Below, piece after piece: positions 14,481 through 15,280 of a DNA stretch of 15,280 nt. Made by a program: the position numbers and the translations under genes. The notes under the pieces are model-generated. The model searched no databases, had not been told where the DNA came from, and saw only the letters and a list, made by a program, of their open reading frames with translations. Source of the DNA: Myxococcales bacterium (GTDB lineage Bacteria; Myxococcota; Bradymonadia; REDH01); assembly GCA_018970625.1 (NCBI GenBank), contig JAGWVZ010000033.1:1-15280 (forward strand), in the 5' to 3' direction. Position 1 is the first letter of the stretch; the number at the start of each line of letters is the position of its first letter.

Positions 14481-15280
14481 ACAGCGCGGCCACGGGCGGC
14501 CACATCGCGAACAGCAGCCGCGATCTCCACTGGCACCTCTTCCTGCAGGAAATGGCCGGCCTGCGTGCGCGTCACAACGGCATTCGGCAGCACCGCCTGC
14601 ACCCTGGAAAACGCTCGGCCGAGCACCGGGTCTCTGTCGCCCCAGACGATCGCCGATGGTCCCTGCCAGGACTGCGTAAACTCCTGAATTCGCTTCAGAA
14701 CTGGAATCGACGGGTGTTCCTGTGAGTCGGGCACCAGGCGCGCGAGCGCCAGCGGCGCCTTGTTGTCCTGAAACCGACGCAGCGGCCAGGTATAGGCATC
14801 GCGCACCCGACCGCGAATCGACGATTTGTCGCCCTGCGCCGTGTGCAGGTAGCCCTGCGGGAATGCACCCACGCGAAACACAGCATCACTGATGACCGGC
14901 AGCTGAGCAAACCGATGGAACGCCGTCGGTCGGAATCCCTCGCGCGGCGGTCCCAGCACCGTGTTCAGTACCACCAGACCCACCATCTGCCCGGGTTTCA
15001 TGGACGCGGCGAGCACGCCGATCGGACCCCCCCAGTCCTGCACGACCAGAATGAAGGCCGGCAATCGCAGCTTGTCGAGCAGGCTTCGCAGGGCGGCAGC
15101 ATGCCCATCGATGGTGTGAGCACAGCGTGAGTGCGGCTTGTCGGATAGCCCCAGACCATACAGGTCCGGCATGATCACGCGAAACTCATTCCTGAGCTCC
15201 TGCGCCAACTTACGATACAGGAACCCCCATGTAGGGTTGCCGTGCACCATGACCACGGGCAGCCCTTCGCCCGCCTCCAT
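14477..15280 (-). CDS. Haloalkane dehalogenase-like alpha/beta hydrolase, 5' end beyond the window
   Basis: 267 residues of an alpha/beta hydrolase are visible; numbering below is from the window edge. The oxyanion segment is HGNPTW (13-18). DLYGLGLSDKP at 39-49 is typical of haloalkane dehalogenases and relatives. The nucleophile elbow VVQDWGG (79-85) places an aspartate (Asp82), not serine, as nucleophile, with Trp83 beside it. The acid is probably Asp217 in WGDRDP, and the base is His243 in AGHFLQEE. Asp nucleophile, Trp neighbour and the Asn of HGNP match the dehalogenase catalytic and halide-binding set. The family also includes epoxide-hydrolase-like and uncharacterised members, so halide release is likely but not certain. 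An ATG coincides with the last base, but the family normally has 10-20 more residues before this point, so I treat the gene as truncated. It is convergent with the TPR-like gene, overlapping it by 4 bp. Confidence 0.87.
   Translation of the reverse strand: MEAGEGLPVVMVHGNPTWGFLYRKLAQELRNEFRVIMPDLYGLGLSDKPHSRCAHTIDGHAAALRSLLDKLRLPAFILVVQDWGGPIGVLAASMKPGQMVGLVVLNTVLGPPREGFRPTAFHRFAQLPVISDAVFRVGAFPQGYLHTAQGDKSSIRGRVRDAYTWPLRRFQDNKAPLALARLVPDSQEHPSIPVLKRIQEFTQSWQGPSAIVWGDRDPVLGRAFSRVQAVLPNAVVTRTQAGHFLQEEVPVEIAAAVRDVAARGRAV

Overview
The window looks like chromosome from a GC-rich, Gram-negative bacterium, most plausibly a myxobacterium-like lineage (Myxococcota, perhaps Bradymonadales). The reasons are several lipoproteins whose cleaved cysteine is followed by a long Asp/Ala/Thr-rich linker, a sphingolipid-type desaturase, a TMEM43-family membrane protein and a five-heme cytochrome lipoprotein. 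This is an inference from gene content and no taxonomic marker gene is present. I see no rRNA, tRNA, CRISPR array, transposase or integrase, so this appears to be ordinary chromosomal DNA rather than a mobile island.

Layout. Positions 1-727 (minus) hold the N-terminal part of a GH92-type glycosidase lipoprotein cut by the window edge. A small FmdB-type zinc-ribbon gene follows (991-1305, plus). Positions 5107-1386 (minus) form a two-gene operon: a five-heme c-type cytochrome lipoprotein whose last bases overlap the start of a laccase-like multicopper oxidase lipoprotein. Diverging from it is a second pair (5281-6391, plus): a cysteine-rich lipoprotein and a C_GCAxxG_C_C family redox-type protein one base apart. 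Next are a YceI-family lipoprotein (7303-6482, minus), a glutaredoxin-fold protein that has lost its cysteines (7868-7488, minus) and, divergent from it, an O6-alkylguanine-DNA alkyltransferase (8043-8546, plus).

The second half is membrane and envelope oriented: a desaturase closely resembling the sphingolipid delta-4 desaturase family (9584-8517, minus), a 512-bp non-coding region with palindromes, a GT4 glycosyltransferase (10097-11545, plus), a TMEM43-family membrane protein with a Gly/Pro/Phe decapeptide-repeat tail (13118-11772, minus), a secreted TPR-like protein (13146-14480, plus) and a haloalkane-dehalogenase-like alpha/beta hydrolase running off the right edge (minus).

How the genes may work together. 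The region 1386-6391 is a candidate exported redox locus: cytochrome plus copper oxidase on one side of a 173-bp divergent gap and two cysteine-rich proteins on the other. The desaturase and the GT4 enzyme share a divergent control region and could act on the same complex lipid, possibly a glycosylated sphingolipid. Both ideas rest on arrangement and family membership and are not proven by the sequence.
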